Positions 17,144-26,425 of a stretch of DNA of 64,000 nucleotides are shown in pieces. Source of the stretch: an uncultured Clostridia bacterium (GTDB lineage Bacteria > Bacillota > Clostridia > TANB77 > CAG-508); contig CAKOTF010000001.1 of the NCBI GenBank assembly GCA_934120045.1, forward strand, positions 62,001-126,000, written 5' to 3'. Under the pieces are notes generated by a model. The model made no database searches. It saw nothing but the letters and a program-made list of their open reading frames with translations, and was not told where the DNA came from. A program made the translations under genes and the position numbers. Position 1 is the stretch's first letter; the number at the start of each line of letters is the position of its first letter.

Positions 17144-17243
17144 TAATTTATTTAAATTATTTTTTTATAATTTAATATTTATTTTTATAATTATTAATTT
17201 TTTATATTTATAAAAATATTTATTAAATATTTTAGGAGGCATA

Positions 17244-18116
17244 ATGGAAAATGCAAAAAATATTACTCAAATAATTATTGAAACAATTAATACAATTTTA
17301 CAAAATTTATTTTCATCAATTGATAATAATTTATATGAAATTTTAGATGATATTATTTTTATAAATCCAGATATTATTTCCGATTCTTTTTTTGAAAAAA
17401 TATTAGGAACAAATTCTCATAATGGAATTATTTTAATTTGCAATTCTTTACTATTTGGATTTATTTTATATTATTCAATAAAATATTTATTTTCTCATTT
17501 TAATTATAATCAAATTGAAAAACCATCACAATTTATTTTTAGAATAATTATTTTTGGAATATGTATTAATTTTTCATATTTTTTCATAAAAGAAATATTA
17601 TCTTTTACATCAAATATTACTTTAGCTATTCGTGGAATAGGTGAAGATTTATTTCATAAAAATATTTGCTTTTCAGAATTGATTTTAGAAATAAATAAAT
17701 CTATTGGTATTTCTTTTTCTTCATTAGACGTTTTTTCTTTAGATGGTATTATAAAAATTTCTTTATCTTCTTCGCTTTTAAGTTTAGTTTTCACTTATGC
17801 CTTTAGATATATAATGGTTAAAATATTTATTCTTTTAACTCCCGTTGCTTTTTTATCATTAATTTTACAAAATACTTCTTGGTTCTTTAAATCATGGATT
17901 CGTAATTTATTTTCATTATTATTTATTCAAATTATAGTATCACTTGTTTTATTAATATTATTTTCTATGGATTATTCATCTGGAAATCTAATTATAAAAT
18001 TTATTTATATTGGTGCAATTTATGCTTTGATAAAAGCAAATTCATTTTCACGAGAATTTTTAGGCGGTGTTTCCACAACTATTTCACAGAATGTGAATAA
18101 CTTTTTCAAGAAATAG
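17244..18116 (+). CDS. VirB6/TrbL-like polytopic membrane protein (system A)
   Basis: A 290-residue integral membrane protein with about six hydrophobic helices (near 65-85, 98-118, 170-190, 198-215, 225-245, 250-268). This is the VirB6/TrbL type of channel component in Gram-positive conjugation-like systems. The core motif region AFRYIMVKIFILLTPVAFLSLILQNTSWFFKSWIRNLFSLLFIQI fits, quoted here only as its positions 186-230. Context supports the call: between a VirB2-like pilin and a PrgI/VirB3-like gene. AGGAGG is 5 bases before ATG. It is much shorter than the two VirB6-like proteins of system B and has no cytoplasmic tail. Confidence 0.7.
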   Translation: MENAKNITQIIIETINTILQNLFSSIDNNLYEILDDIIFINPDIISDSFFEKILGTNSHNGIILICNSLLFGFILYYSIKYLFSHFNYNQIEKPSQFIFRIIIFGICINFSYFFIKEILSFTSNITLAIRGIGEDLFHKNICFSELILEINKSIGISFSSLDVFSLDGIIKISLSSSLLSLVFTYAFRYIMVKIFILLTPVAFLSLILQNTSWFFKSWIRNLFSLLFIQIIVSLVLLILFSMDYSSGNLIIKFIYIGAIYALIKANSFSREFLGGVSTTISQNVNNFFKK

Positions 18117-18166
18117 AACTAATTGTGGATAACTACTCTTAATTTTATTTAGAAAGGACTATTTCT

Positions 18167-18451
18167 ATGAAATTTATAATACCTCAAAATTACAATTTTA
18201 AAAATAAAATATTAGGACTTTTAGATTACCAAACAGCAATTTTTATTATTATATGGTGTTCAATTACTTTTGGTCTTTTACACATTTTTATAAAAAATTG
18301 GGACATTAAAATTTTTCTTTTTATATCTTTATCATTTCCAATTATATTGTTTAGTATAGTCGGATTAAATGGTGAATCTATAGTTTACGTTCTTAAATAT
18401 ATATTAAAATATCTTATTCGACCAAAATTATATTTATATAAAAAGTTTTGA
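18167..18451 (+). CDS. PrgI/VirB3-like protein (system A)
   Basis: A 94-residue protein starting MKFIIPQNYNFKNKILGLLDY, the characteristic opening of PrgI-family proteins (the Gram-positive counterpart of VirB3), then two close membrane helices (about 26-45 and 50-68) and a basic tail (RPKLYLYKKF). PrgI proteins sit next to and work with VirB4 in the inner-membrane complex; here the VirB4 genes are 9 kb away on the other strand. ATG is 11 bases after AAAGGA. Last gene of the system A plus-strand group. Confidence 0.8.
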   Translation: MKFIIPQNYNFKNKILGLLDYQTAIFIIIWCSITFGLLHIFIKNWDIKIFLFISLSFPIILFSIVGLNGESIVYVLKYILKYLIRPKLYLYKKF

Positions 18452-18524
18452 CTTTTTACTTGATTTTCTGACCATACATGATATAATTCTAATGACATTT
18501 TAATATAACAAAAGGAGGTACAAA

Positions 18525-19589
18525 ATGAAACTAACACAATCAGATTTACCATTACTATTTTCTGAAACAATCATTCCAGATATATTCTTTGCAGAATATT
18601 TATCTCAAATGCCAGCAACAAGTGTAAAAGTATATCTTTATATTATATTCCTTTCAAAATATGAAAAAGATGCGAAATTAAATGACTTATCAAAGAATTT
18701 AGCTTTGCCTTTAAAAGACATCAATGATGCTTTTACATACTTAGAAGAAAACGGTTTTATAATCAGAAAAGAAAATGGTTTTATAATATCAAATTTACAA
18801 GAGCAGACACTTAATAAACTATATAAACCAAATTTAACAATGTCTCCTGAAAAAGTTGCTGATATTGCAAAAAATAAAGCTAGAGCAAAAATTATCGAGC
18901 ATATTAATAACACATATTTTTCAGGTATTATGGGACCATCTTGGTATAACAATATTGATATATGGCTTACAAAATATAATTTTGATGATCAAGTTTTAAT
19001 TTCATTATTTGATTATTGTTTTAGACGTTCTGCATTAAATATGAAATATGTTCAAACCGTTGCAGAAGCATGGGGAAGTAACAAAATTCAAACTTGGGAA
19101 GATTTAGACTCTTATTATCAAAAACAAGATACATTAATAAAAATAAAGAAAACAATAGCAAAAAAACTAGGAAAGCAAACATTAACACAATATGAAGAAG
19201 CATATATCGAAAAATGGTTACTTGATTATGGTTATAATTTAGATATTATTGAAATTGCTCTAAAGCGTAGCGTTTACAAATCAAATCCAACATTTGAATA
19301 TTTTAATAATATTATAACTAATTGGCATGAAAGAGGTCTAAAAACTCCTGAAGAAGTTTATGCATTTATAGAACAACGCGAAAAACAGAGAAAAGATACA
19401 AAACAATTAGAAAAGCAAGTTAATAAAGCTTCTTATGAACAAAGACAATATAGTAATTTATCATTTTTATATGCCAATTCAAATATGCAAACAAATACGG
19501 ATAATCAATTCCAAATAAATCAAAATCCTAATTACCCTAATGTTGCAGCTTCAAATATTCAAGGAATAGAAGGAGATATAAATGTCTAA
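18525..19589 (+). CDS. dnaD: DnaD-domain replication initiation protein
   Basis: A 354-residue protein with an N-terminal winged helix (about 10-95: AEYLSQMPATSVKVYLYIIFLSKY, LNDLSKNLALPLKDINDAFTYLEENGFI) and two DnaD C-terminal-type helical repeats (about 130-200 and 205-275, each carrying the YxxxIxxW-like ends, e.g. YVQTVAEAW and YFNNIITNWHERG). DnaD helps DnaA open the origin and load the helicase in Firmicutes. It overlaps the downstream dnaI-like gene by 8 bases, so the two are co-translated. GGAGG lies 7 bases upstream of ATG. Finding the pair some 15 kb from oriC, not linked to dnaB, is common in clostridia. Confidence 0.9.
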   Translation: MKLTQSDLPLLFSETIIPDIFFAEYLSQMPATSVKVYLYIIFLSKYEKDAKLNDLSKNLALPLKDINDAFTYLEENGFIIRKENGFIISNLQEQTLNKLYKPNLTMSPEKVADIAKNKARAKIIEHINNTYFSGIMGPSWYNNIDIWLTKYNFDDQVLISLFDYCFRRSALNMKYVQTVAEAWGSNKIQTWEDLDSYYQKQDTLIKIKKTIAKKLGKQTLTQYEEAYIEKWLLDYGYNLDIIEIALKRSVYKSNPTFEYFNNIITNWHERGLKTPEEVYAFIEQREKQRKDTKQLEKQVNKASYEQRQYSNLSFLYANSNMQTNTDNQFQINQNPNYPNVAASNIQGIEGDINV

Positions 19590-20580
19590 TGATATTTTAA
19601 CATCACTTTTAAGTGATTATGAGCAAAAAAAACGTAAAGCTGAAGTTAATTTTGAACATCAAAAAGTAGAATTATATAAAAAAATACCTCGTCTTCATGA
19701 AATTGAAGACGAATTAAATTCTGTAGCAATTAATGAAACAAAAAATATCTTATTGGGAAATTCGTCTTCTTTAGAAAACTTACATCAAAAAATTGAAAGT
19801 CTTAAAGAAGAAAGAAAAAATATTCTATCTGAAAATAATCTTTCAGCAAATGATTTACAACCAAAATATGAATGTTGTCTATGTAAAGATACTGGATATA
19901 TAAAATCTGGAACATCAGCAACAGTAATGTGTTCATGTTTAAAACAAAAATTACTAAACATTTCATATAATAAGTCTAATATGACAAATTTAAGCAAAGA
20001 AAACTTTGAAAATTTTAATCCAAATATATTTTCAAATGAAATTTCTAGTAACTTTAATATATCGCCAAAACAAAATATATTAAATATTAAACAAAAATGT
20101 ATTGAATTTGTAAATGACTTTGATAACCCAAACTCAAAGAATCTTTTATTTACGGGAAATACAGGTTTAGGAAAAACATATATGTCCAATTGTATAGCAA
20201 ATGAACTTATAAAAAAAGGGAAAAATGTACTTTATCAAACTGCTCCTGTTTTATTAGAAACTATTATTGATAATAAATTTAATAAATATAAAACTGCAAA
20301 TAAAGATAACTTTTATAAAGATGTTTTAGAGGCTGATTTGCTTATTATAGATGATCTTGGAACAGAATGTTTAAACAGTATGAAACTAAGTGAATTATTC
20401 ACAATATTAAATACTCGTATCTTAAATTTAAATAATAAAGTTACCAAAACTATAATTTCAACTAACCTTAATATTAATAATATCTTTAAAAGTTATGAGG
20501 AACGAATAGGATCAAGAATTGTTGGTTACTATGATATTTATTATTTCTTTGGTGAAGATTTACGTTTTAAAAGAAAATAA
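19582..20580 (+). CDS. dnaI: DnaI/DnaC-type helicase loader ATPase
   Basis: A 332-residue AAA+ helicase loader. The N-terminal helical region (1-95) is followed by a Cys cluster (CCLCKDTGYIK, then VMCSCLKQK, about residues 94-120), the zinc-binding element of DnaI-like loaders. The ATPase part has Walker A (TGNTGLGKTY) near 191, Walker B (LLIIDDLGTE) near 254, sensor 1 (IISTNLN) and an Arg-rich ERIGSRI box 7. It would bring the replicative helicase to the origin with DnaD. The start overlaps the end of dnaD, and AAGGAG precedes it by 7 bases. Confidence 0.9.
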   Translation: MSNDILTSLLSDYEQKKRKAEVNFEHQKVELYKKIPRLHEIEDELNSVAINETKNILLGNSSSLENLHQKIESLKEERKNILSENNLSANDLQPKYECCLCKDTGYIKSGTSATVMCSCLKQKLLNISYNKSNMTNLSKENFENFNPNIFSNEISSNFNISPKQNILNIKQKCIEFVNDFDNPNSKNLLFTGNTGLGKTYMSNCIANELIKKGKNVLYQTAPVLLETIIDNKFNKYKTANKDNFYKDVLEADLLIIDDLGTECLNSMKLSELFTILNTRILNLNNKVTKTIISTNLNINNIFKSYEERIGSRIVGYYDIYYFFGEDLRFKRK

Positions 20581-20589
20581 ATTATATAT

Positions 20590-20627
20590 AAAAAAAGTCA
20601 AATTCTTTAGAATTTGACTTTTTTATA
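20590..20627. terminator. Bidirectional terminator
   Basis: A 15-bp inverted repeat (AAAAAGTCAAATTCT / AGAATTTGACTTTTT, 2-base loop) between the convergent genes ending at 20580 and 20628. Confidence 0.85.
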
Positions 20628-21284
20628 TTATAATAAATCCATAAGTGCGTTTATACTTTTTAATGATGTTCCTGTTGCAGCACAAAATACAACTATTAAA
20701 ACTACTAATAATACTGTAAATACTCCTGTTGATATTAAAACTAATTTATCTGTATCCTCTACTTCTAACAATCTTTCATATGCAAATATCACACTATATC
20801 CTATATAAATACTTACTGCAAACATAAATATAATACCTAATGGTGCATATATTTTTGATAATATAATGTTTATAATAGATGCTATAGCAAATGTTATTAC
20901 TGCACTATTTACTATTGATAATGTATCTGAATATTCTTTTGGACTTTTTATAAATTTAGCAATTATCCATAATACTAAAGCCACTACTGCAATCCCTATT
21001 GCAATAATTACCCATGTTTTAAAGAATGTTCCAAATAGTTCTGCATCTTTTATTGCATCCCATTTCATTTTACTTAATTCACTTTTTTCATAAATATCTG
21101 CATACCAACTTTTTGATGAATATTTTGAGAATATTGACATCATTGAAGTTATTACATTTATTAATGCCATTACTGCTGATATTATTACAAGTTTTATTGT
21201 TCCTTTTTTTATTCCTTCTTCTTTAGATTTTTCTACCATAGATGTTACCGGATTTTTTAATTGTTCTATTATTGTTTCAAACAT
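20628..21284 (-). CDS. YIP1-like polytopic membrane protein
   Basis: A 218-residue membrane protein with a cytoplasmic N-terminus (MFETIIEQLKNPVTSMVEKSKEEG) and five hydrophobic helices (about 32-52, 92-112, 124-145, 150-170, 184-208). The opening 'xxLxxPxxxxxxxxxxxG' and helix spacing are those of the Yip1/DUF1282-type bacterial family, whose role is unknown. The ATG at 21284 is preferred because GGGGG sits 7 bases before it; an ATG at 21299 overlaps the stop of the preceding gene. It follows the LRR surface protein gene on the same strand with no gap, so the two are one operon. Confidence 0.75.
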   Translation of the reverse strand: MFETIIEQLKNPVTSMVEKSKEEGIKKGTIKLVIISAVMALINVITSMMSIFSKYSSKSWYADIYEKSELSKMKWDAIKDAELFGTFFKTWVIIAIGIAVVALVLWIIAKFIKSPKEYSDTLSIVNSAVITFAIASIINIILSKIYAPLGIIFMFAVSIYIGYSVIFAYERLLEVEDTDKLVLISTGVFTVLLVVLIVVFCAATGTSLKSINALMDLL

Positions 21285-21298
21285 TATTTTTTCCCCCA

Positions 21299-23065
21299 TT
21301 AAATATCTCTTAATTTATTATATTTATTTCTTACAATTACACATAATATTGTTACAAATGTTAATATAAATACTATTCCAATTCCAGCTCCCGTATGTGG
21401 TAACTCTCCTTTTGCTTTTGTATCATCATTTGTATTATTAGAATTTTGTTGATTATTTTTATCATTATTATTTGCTTGATTATTGTTGTTGTTATTGTTG
21501 TTATTATCTTTATTATTTTCATCTTTACTATTATTATCTACTTTATTATCATCTTTTTGGTTATTATCTGTTTTATTATTATCTTTATTTTCATTATCTG
21601 GATTAACTGTTGCTGTTCCATTTGCATAAACACATTCAGCAGAACTATATTGAACATATATTGCAGGCACTGTTAATGTTGCTACATTTCCAGCAGAATC
21701 TTTTAAATCTCCACCTATTAAGCTTACTGATGTTAATGCTCCTTTATCTGTTTCTTTTATTGTATAATTATAAGAAACTATTGATCCACCAATTACACCA
21801 TTAGTTAACTCAATTTTATCCATATCTCCAAATTTTATTGTTAATACTGGAGCTGTTTTTCCTTCTACTATTTCACTAAATTGAACATTTATTGTTAATG
21901 TTGTTCCAGATGATGCAATATACATATTCTTATTTGTATCTTTTGTACAGTTTTTTATGCTATCTCTTGCAACTTCTATTTTTTCTACTGATGGTGGTGT
22001 TACATCTGCTCCATCATTTGCTTTATCCCAGTTTGCAATATAATCAAAATTTATTTCATTTGCTTTTGCGTATTCTTTTGATTTCATTACATCATTTCCG
22101 TAAATTGTTAATTTAGGACATTCTCTAAATGCACTATTATCAATAGTTACTACATTATCTGGAATTAGTACTTTTTCTAAATTTGAACATCCTTCAAATG
22201 CTCCACTAGCCCATCCACTACTTGCACTTATAGTAGTAACATTATCAGGAATTTGTACTTCTTTTAATCCAGTATTATCATAAAAAGTTCTATCTGCTAT
22301 TTTTGTTAAATTCTTTGAAAGTTTTAATTCTTTTATTCCAGTACATGATGCAAATGCATCATTTTCCATTGTAGTAACACTATCAGGAATTTCTAATTTT
22401 GTAATTCCTGTACATCCTTTAAATGCATAACTTCCTATGCTTATTAAATTACTAGGTAAGTTAATTTCTTTAAGTCCTGTACATCCTCGAAATGCTGAAC
22501 TTTTTATCTCAATTAAATTTTCAGATAAAACTACACTTTTTAACCCTGTACATCCATAAAATGCATTACTGCTTACAGATGTCAATAAATTTGGAAGTGT
22601 TATAGTAGTTAAACCTGTACAACCTTCAAATGATTTATATTCTATTGATACTATTGTATTTGGAATTGTAATACTTTTTAATCCTACACAATTATAAAAT
22701 GCACCATCTGGTATTTCTGCAATTGTATCTGGTATTATAACTTCAGATACTGCTTTACAATTATTAAACACAGAATTATATCTATCATCATTCGTATCAT
22801 AATCCGGATTCTCTGTTCCCTTAAGGGATATTACTTTTTTACCATCAATAGTAGATGGAATTTCAACTTTTCCTATTTTAGATTTTGTTGTACACCATAA
22901 ATTTATAACATTATCGTTTTTGTCTAATTCATAAGCCCATTCAATTCCTTGCTCAGTATCGGAATATTTATATTCTGTTGCTGCATTAGAAAAATTTGGT
23001 TTTAGCATAATAATTGCTACCATTATTGCAATTAATACTATTATGTATCTTTTTTCTTTTAACAT
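21299..23065 (-). CDS. LPxTG-anchored leucine-rich-repeat (BspA/LRR_5) surface protein
   Basis: A 588-residue cell-wall-anchored protein. Layout: signal peptide (1-28), an introductory domain, about ten LRR_5/BspA-type repeats of 23 residues (residues about 100-330, each with the core 'IPxxVxxIxxxAFxxCTGL'), a beta-sandwich domain (about 345-480), an Asp/Asn/Lys-rich spacer (about 485-550), then the sorting signal LPHTG at about 555 with a hydrophobic helix and a basic tail. LPHTG is an acceptable sortase A-class motif; no sortase gene is in the window. BspA-type repeats bind host or matrix proteins in other bacteria. The spacer is low complexity and likely length-variable. Confidence 0.92.
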   Translation of the reverse strand: MLKEKRYIIVLIAIMVAIIMLKPNFSNAATEYKYSDTEQGIEWAYELDKNDNVINLWCTTKSKIGKVEIPSTIDGKKVISLKGTENPDYDTNDDRYNSVFNNCKAVSEVIIPDTIAEIPDGAFYNCVGLKSITIPNTIVSIEYKSFEGCTGLTTITLPNLLTSVSSNAFYGCTGLKSVVLSENLIEIKSSAFRGCTGLKEINLPSNLISIGSYAFKGCTGITKLEIPDSVTTMENDAFASCTGIKELKLSKNLTKIADRTFYDNTGLKEVQIPDNVTTISASSGWASGAFEGCSNLEKVLIPDNVVTIDNSAFRECPKLTIYGNDVMKSKEYAKANEINFDYIANWDKANDGADVTPPSVEKIEVARDSIKNCTKDTNKNMYIASSGTTLTINVQFSEIVEGKTAPVLTIKFGDMDKIELTNGVIGGSIVSYNYTIKETDKGALTSVSLIGGDLKDSAGNVATLTVPAIYVQYSSAECVYANGTATVNPDNENKDNNKTDNNQKDDNKVDNNSKDENNKDNNNNNNNNNQANNNDKNNQQNSNNTNDDTKAKGELPHTGAGIGIVFILTFVTILCVIVRNKYNKLRDI

Positions 23066-23171
23066 TTGTCTTTTCTCCTTTTAATTTTGTTTTTTTATTA
23101 TTTATACTTTTTATCTTTAGTAACTTATTTTATTTTTTCACCTCCCATATTAATTTTGAGATATTTTAGAA

Positions 23172-23226
23172 AAACAAAAAAACAAGCCAAATAAAATCTA
23201 CATAAAATTAGATTTTTTGACTTGTT
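23172..23226 (-). terminator. Terminator of the 23-codon unit
   Basis: Minus-strand stem of about 15 bp with one mismatch (AACAAGTCAAA.. / ..TTTGGCTTGTT) followed by TTTTTTGTTTTTT, starting 3 bases after the stop of the small frame at 23229. Confidence 0.75.
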
Positions 23227-23228
23227 CA

Positions 23229-23300
23229 TTATTCTTTTATTTCATAAAATTGCCTGTATATATACGCCTTTAAAGCTTTCAAGCTTTTTGTTTTTTTCAT
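23229..23300 (-). CDS. Candidate 23-residue basic peptide
   Basis: A short frame between gyrA and the LRR gene: starts MKKTKSLKALKAYIYR and ends QFYEIKE. It has its own signals: TTGAAA-17 bp-TAAAAT at 23357-23329, AGAGGT 7 bases before ATG, and a strong terminator directly after the stop. Seven lysines in the first half and an aromatic second half give an amphipathic helix. I do not recognise it. The complete set of signals around 72 bases is the reason to call it, but no comparison was possible. Confidence 0.5.
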   Translation of the reverse strand: MKKTKSLKALKAYIYRQFYEIKE

Positions 23301-23328
23301 TTGAATACCTCTTTTCTTTTCATTTTAT

Positions 23329-23357
23329 ATTTTATCTTATAATTTAGTTTATTTCAA
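23329..23357 (-). promoter_or_regulatory. Promoter of the 23-codon unit
   Basis: Minus strand TTGAAA (23357-23352), 17-bp spacer, TAAAAT (23334-23329), about 29 bases ahead of the small ATG. Confidence 0.5.
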
Positions 23358-23421
23358 TAGATTTTTATTTTTTTTGCATGTTTAGTATAACTTTTTCATG
23401 TTCTTTTATAAAATTTATATT

Positions 23422-23463
23422 AAAAAAAGCCTAATAAAAAATATCTAATTTCTATTAAGCTTT
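23422..23463 (-). terminator. gyrA terminator
   Basis: Minus-strand hairpin AAGC-TTAATAG / TTATTAGGCTT followed by TTTTTTT, 14 bases after the gyrA stop. Confidence 0.65.
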
Positions 23464-23476
23464 TTATTTATTTTCA

Positions 23477-25924
23477 TTATTCTTCAATATCTTCCATATC
23501 TGGAGTTAAAGTTTCAATACTTACAACTTTTCCACCATCTGTTGTTCTCATTAAAGTAACACCTTGTGTTGAACGTCCTAAAACACTTATATCCTTAACT
23601 TTTAATCTAATTATTGTACCTTTATCTGTTATAAGCATTACATCTTCATCATCTGTTGCAATTCTAACTCCAACTAATTTTCCTGTTTTTGGAGTTATTT
23701 TATATGTTACAACACCTTTTCCTCCACGAAGTTGTACTCTATATTCATCTAATTCTGTTCTCTTACCAAATCCATTTTCAGTAATAGCAAGTAATGTAGC
23801 TTTTCCACCAGAAATAATTGATTCCATTCCAATAACTTCATCATCTTCATCAATTCTAATTCCAATTACACCTTGTGAAACCCTACCTATAGGTCTAACT
23901 TCTTTTTCATCAAATGTAATACATAATCCATTTCTAGTAACTAATACAACATTATCTTCTCCATCAGTTAAACGAACACCAATTAATTCATCGTTTTCTT
24001 TTAATGTTATTCCTAAAAGTCCTGTTGTTCTTGATGAATCATATTCTTTTAATGCTGTTTTCTTTATTAATCCATTCTTTGTTGCCATTAATAAATATTT
24101 TCCTTCAGCAAAATTTTGAATTGGTATAACAGCAGATACTTTTTCTCCTGGATCTAAACTTAATAAATTAACAATTGCTGTTCCTTTTGCGGTTCTACCA
24201 GCTTCAGGAACTTCATATCCTTTTAATTTATATAGCTTTCCTCTATTTGTAAAGAATAATATCATATCATGTGTTGAAGCAGTAAAGATTTGTTTTACAA
24301 AATCTTCTTCTCTTGTAGCTGTACCTATAATTCCTTTTCCACCACGTTTTTGACTTCTATATGTATCTATTGGCATTCTCTTGATATATCCAAAATGTGT
24401 TAATGTTATTACAGATTGTTCATCTTTAATTAAATCTTCATCTTCGAAATCACCTTGTGCCGCAACAATTTTAGTCTTTCTCTCATCTCCAAACTTATCT
24501 CTTATTTCAATAAGTTCTTCTTTTATAATATCAAAAACTAATTTTTCGCTTGCAAGAATTGCTCTTAAATGTGCTATCAATTCCATTAATTGTTTATATT
24601 CTTCTTCTATTTTTTCACGTTGTAATCCTGATAATGTTTTTAATCTCATGTCCAAAATAGCTTGTGCTTGGATATCTGTTAAGCCAAATCTTTTCATTAA
24701 TCTTTCTTTAGCATCATCATATGAACTACGGATAATTGCAATTACTTCATCAATATTATCAATTGCAATTCTTAATCCCTCTAAAATATGAGCTCTTGCT
24801 AATGCTTTGTCTAAGTCAAATTGTGTTCTTCTTAAAATTACATCTTTTCTATGATCTATATAACAATCTAAGCATTGTCTTAATGTTAAAATTTGGGGTT
24901 CATTATTTACTAATGCTAGCATAATTACACCAAATGTATCTTGCATTTGAGTATTTTTATATAATTGATTTAAAACTATATTTGCATTTGCATCTCTTTT
25001 TAATTCAATTACAATTCTTACTCTATCATTTCTATCAGATTCATCTCTTAATTCTGAGATTCCTTCAATTCTTTTTTCTTTACATAGGTGTGCTATGTTT
25101 TCAATTAAACGAGCTTTGTTTACTTGATATGGTAATGATGAAACTATAATTCTTTGCTTGTTTCCACTCATCTCTTCAATTTCAGCTTCAGCTCTCATTA
25201 TAATTTTTCCTCTACCAGTAGTATATGCTTCTTTTATTCCTTCTCTACCTAAAATTAATCCTTCTGTAGGGAAATCTGGACCTTTAATAATCTGCATTAA
25301 TTGTTCATCTGTTACATTATCATCATCTATGATTTTTATAATACCATTTATAACTTCTGTTAAATTATGTGGTGGTATATTTGTTGCCATACCTACGGCA
25401 ATACCAGATGATCCATTTATTAATAATGTTGGTATTTTTGTTGGTAATACTGTTGGTTCTTGTAATCTATCATCATAGTTTGGCATAAAATCAACAGTAT
25501 TTTTTTCAATATCAACTAACATTTGCTCAGCAATTTTTGACATTCTTGCTTCTGTATACCTCATTGCCGCAGCTCCATCACCATCTATTGATCCAAAGTT
25601 TCCATGTCCATCTATTAACATATATCTCATTGAGAAGTCTTGTGCCATTCTTACCATAGCATCATATACAGATGCATCACCATGTGGATGATATCTTCCT
25701 AATACAGATCCTACTGTATTAGCACATTTCCTATAAGGCTTGTCTGATGTAATTCCATCTTCATGCATAGCATATAAAATTCTTCTATGAACTGGTTTTA
25801 AACCATCTCTTACATCTGGTAATGCCCTAGAAACGATAACACTCATGGCATAATCTATATAGGCTGTTCTCATTTCTTCATCTATATCTCTTTTGATTAT
25901 ATTTCCATCTTGTCTTTCTTCCAT
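23477..25924 (-). CDS. gyrA: DNA gyrase subunit A
   Basis: An 815-residue type II topoisomerase A subunit, which introduces negative supercoils with GyrB. Catalytic Tyr123 lies in AAAMRYTEARM; the breakage-reunion domain covers about 1-500; the C-terminal beta-pinwheel follows and contains the GyrA box QKRGGKG near residue 535, which separates it from ParC of topoisomerase IV. In the quinolone-determining region HPHGDASVYDAM the residue equivalent to E. coli Ser83 is Ala84, and Asp88 is kept. Length is normal. AAAGAGGT lies 6 bases before ATG. It is separated from gyrB by about 5 kb of accessory genes rather than adjacent to it. Confidence 0.97.
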   Translation of the reverse strand: MEERQDGNIIKRDIDEEMRTAYIDYAMSVIVSRALPDVRDGLKPVHRRILYAMHEDGITSDKPYRKCANTVGSVLGRYHPHGDASVYDAMVRMAQDFSMRYMLIDGHGNFGSIDGDGAAAMRYTEARMSKIAEQMLVDIEKNTVDFMPNYDDRLQEPTVLPTKIPTLLINGSSGIAVGMATNIPPHNLTEVINGIIKIIDDDNVTDEQLMQIIKGPDFPTEGLILGREGIKEAYTTGRGKIIMRAEAEIEEMSGNKQRIIVSSLPYQVNKARLIENIAHLCKEKRIEGISELRDESDRNDRVRIVIELKRDANANIVLNQLYKNTQMQDTFGVIMLALVNNEPQILTLRQCLDCYIDHRKDVILRRTQFDLDKALARAHILEGLRIAIDNIDEVIAIIRSSYDDAKERLMKRFGLTDIQAQAILDMRLKTLSGLQREKIEEEYKQLMELIAHLRAILASEKLVFDIIKEELIEIRDKFGDERKTKIVAAQGDFEDEDLIKDEQSVITLTHFGYIKRMPIDTYRSQKRGGKGIIGTATREEDFVKQIFTASTHDMILFFTNRGKLYKLKGYEVPEAGRTAKGTAIVNLLSLDPGEKVSAVIPIQNFAEGKYLLMATKNGLIKKTALKEYDSSRTTGLLGITLKENDELIGVRLTDGEDNVVLVTRNGLCITFDEKEVRPIGRVSQGVIGIRIDEDDEVIGMESIISGGKATLLAITENGFGKRTELDEYRVQLRGGKGVVTYKITPKTGKLVGVRIATDDEDVMLITDKGTIIRLKVKDISVLGRSTQGVTLMRTTDGGKVVSIETLTPDMEDIEE

Positions 25925-25959
25925 TGTTTTACCTCTTTCTTATTACTTTTTTCTTTTGT

Positions 25960-25988
25960 ATTATATTATAATAACTCTTATTTTGCAA
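25960..25988 (-). promoter_or_regulatory. gyrA promoter
   Basis: Minus strand TTGCAA (25988-25983), 17-bp spacer, TATAAT (25965-25960), about 36 bases upstream of the gyrA ATG. Confidence 0.65.
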
Positions 25989-26007
25989 GGATTTTATGGA
26001 ATTATTT

Positions 26008-26226
26008 TCATAATTTTTTCATATGTTTTATTATAAAATCTATGCCATCTTTAAATCCTTCTTTGTAATATAATTCTGCTATTATTCCTTGTTTTATATT
26101 TTCTCTTTCTTCATTTTTTTGTTCTTTTATTAATTTAAGTCTTTTATGATATTCATAACTTATTTTTCTATCTATCTTTTCTTGGTTATTTTGAAAAATC
26201 TGATTCAAAAATTCATCACTCAACAT
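26008..26226 (-). CDS. Small charged protein, unknown
   Basis: A 72-residue, highly charged, helical protein: MLSDEFLNQIFQNNQEK at the start, a Lys/Glu-rich middle (KRLKLIKEQKNEERENIKQG) and an end reading YKEGFKDGIDFIIKHMKKL. No membrane segment, no recognised domain. The ending resembles small clostridial proteins of unknown role with a 'YxxGFxDGxxLI' motif. The ATG at 26226 has AAGGTG 7 bases upstream; the GTG three codons earlier overlaps that site. Single gene upstream of gyrA on the same strand. Confidence 0.6.
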   Translation of the reverse strand: MLSDEFLNQIFQNNQEKIDRKISYEYHKRLKLIKEQKNEERENIKQGIIAELYYKEGFKDGIDFIIKHMKKL

Positions 26227-26425
26227 CTTTATCACCTTCCAATATTTTGAGTCTTATTTTTCCATTTTATTCGTTTTAATTCTATTTGTTTATATTTACA
26301 AAACTTTCAATTTTTTGGAAATTTGTTTTTTTACAAATGCTGACTTTAAATATTCGCTTTTTGCTTATTATCTGTTGACAAAATTCGCTATATAATGTTA
26401 AAAAAATTTGGAGGAGTAGATTTAT

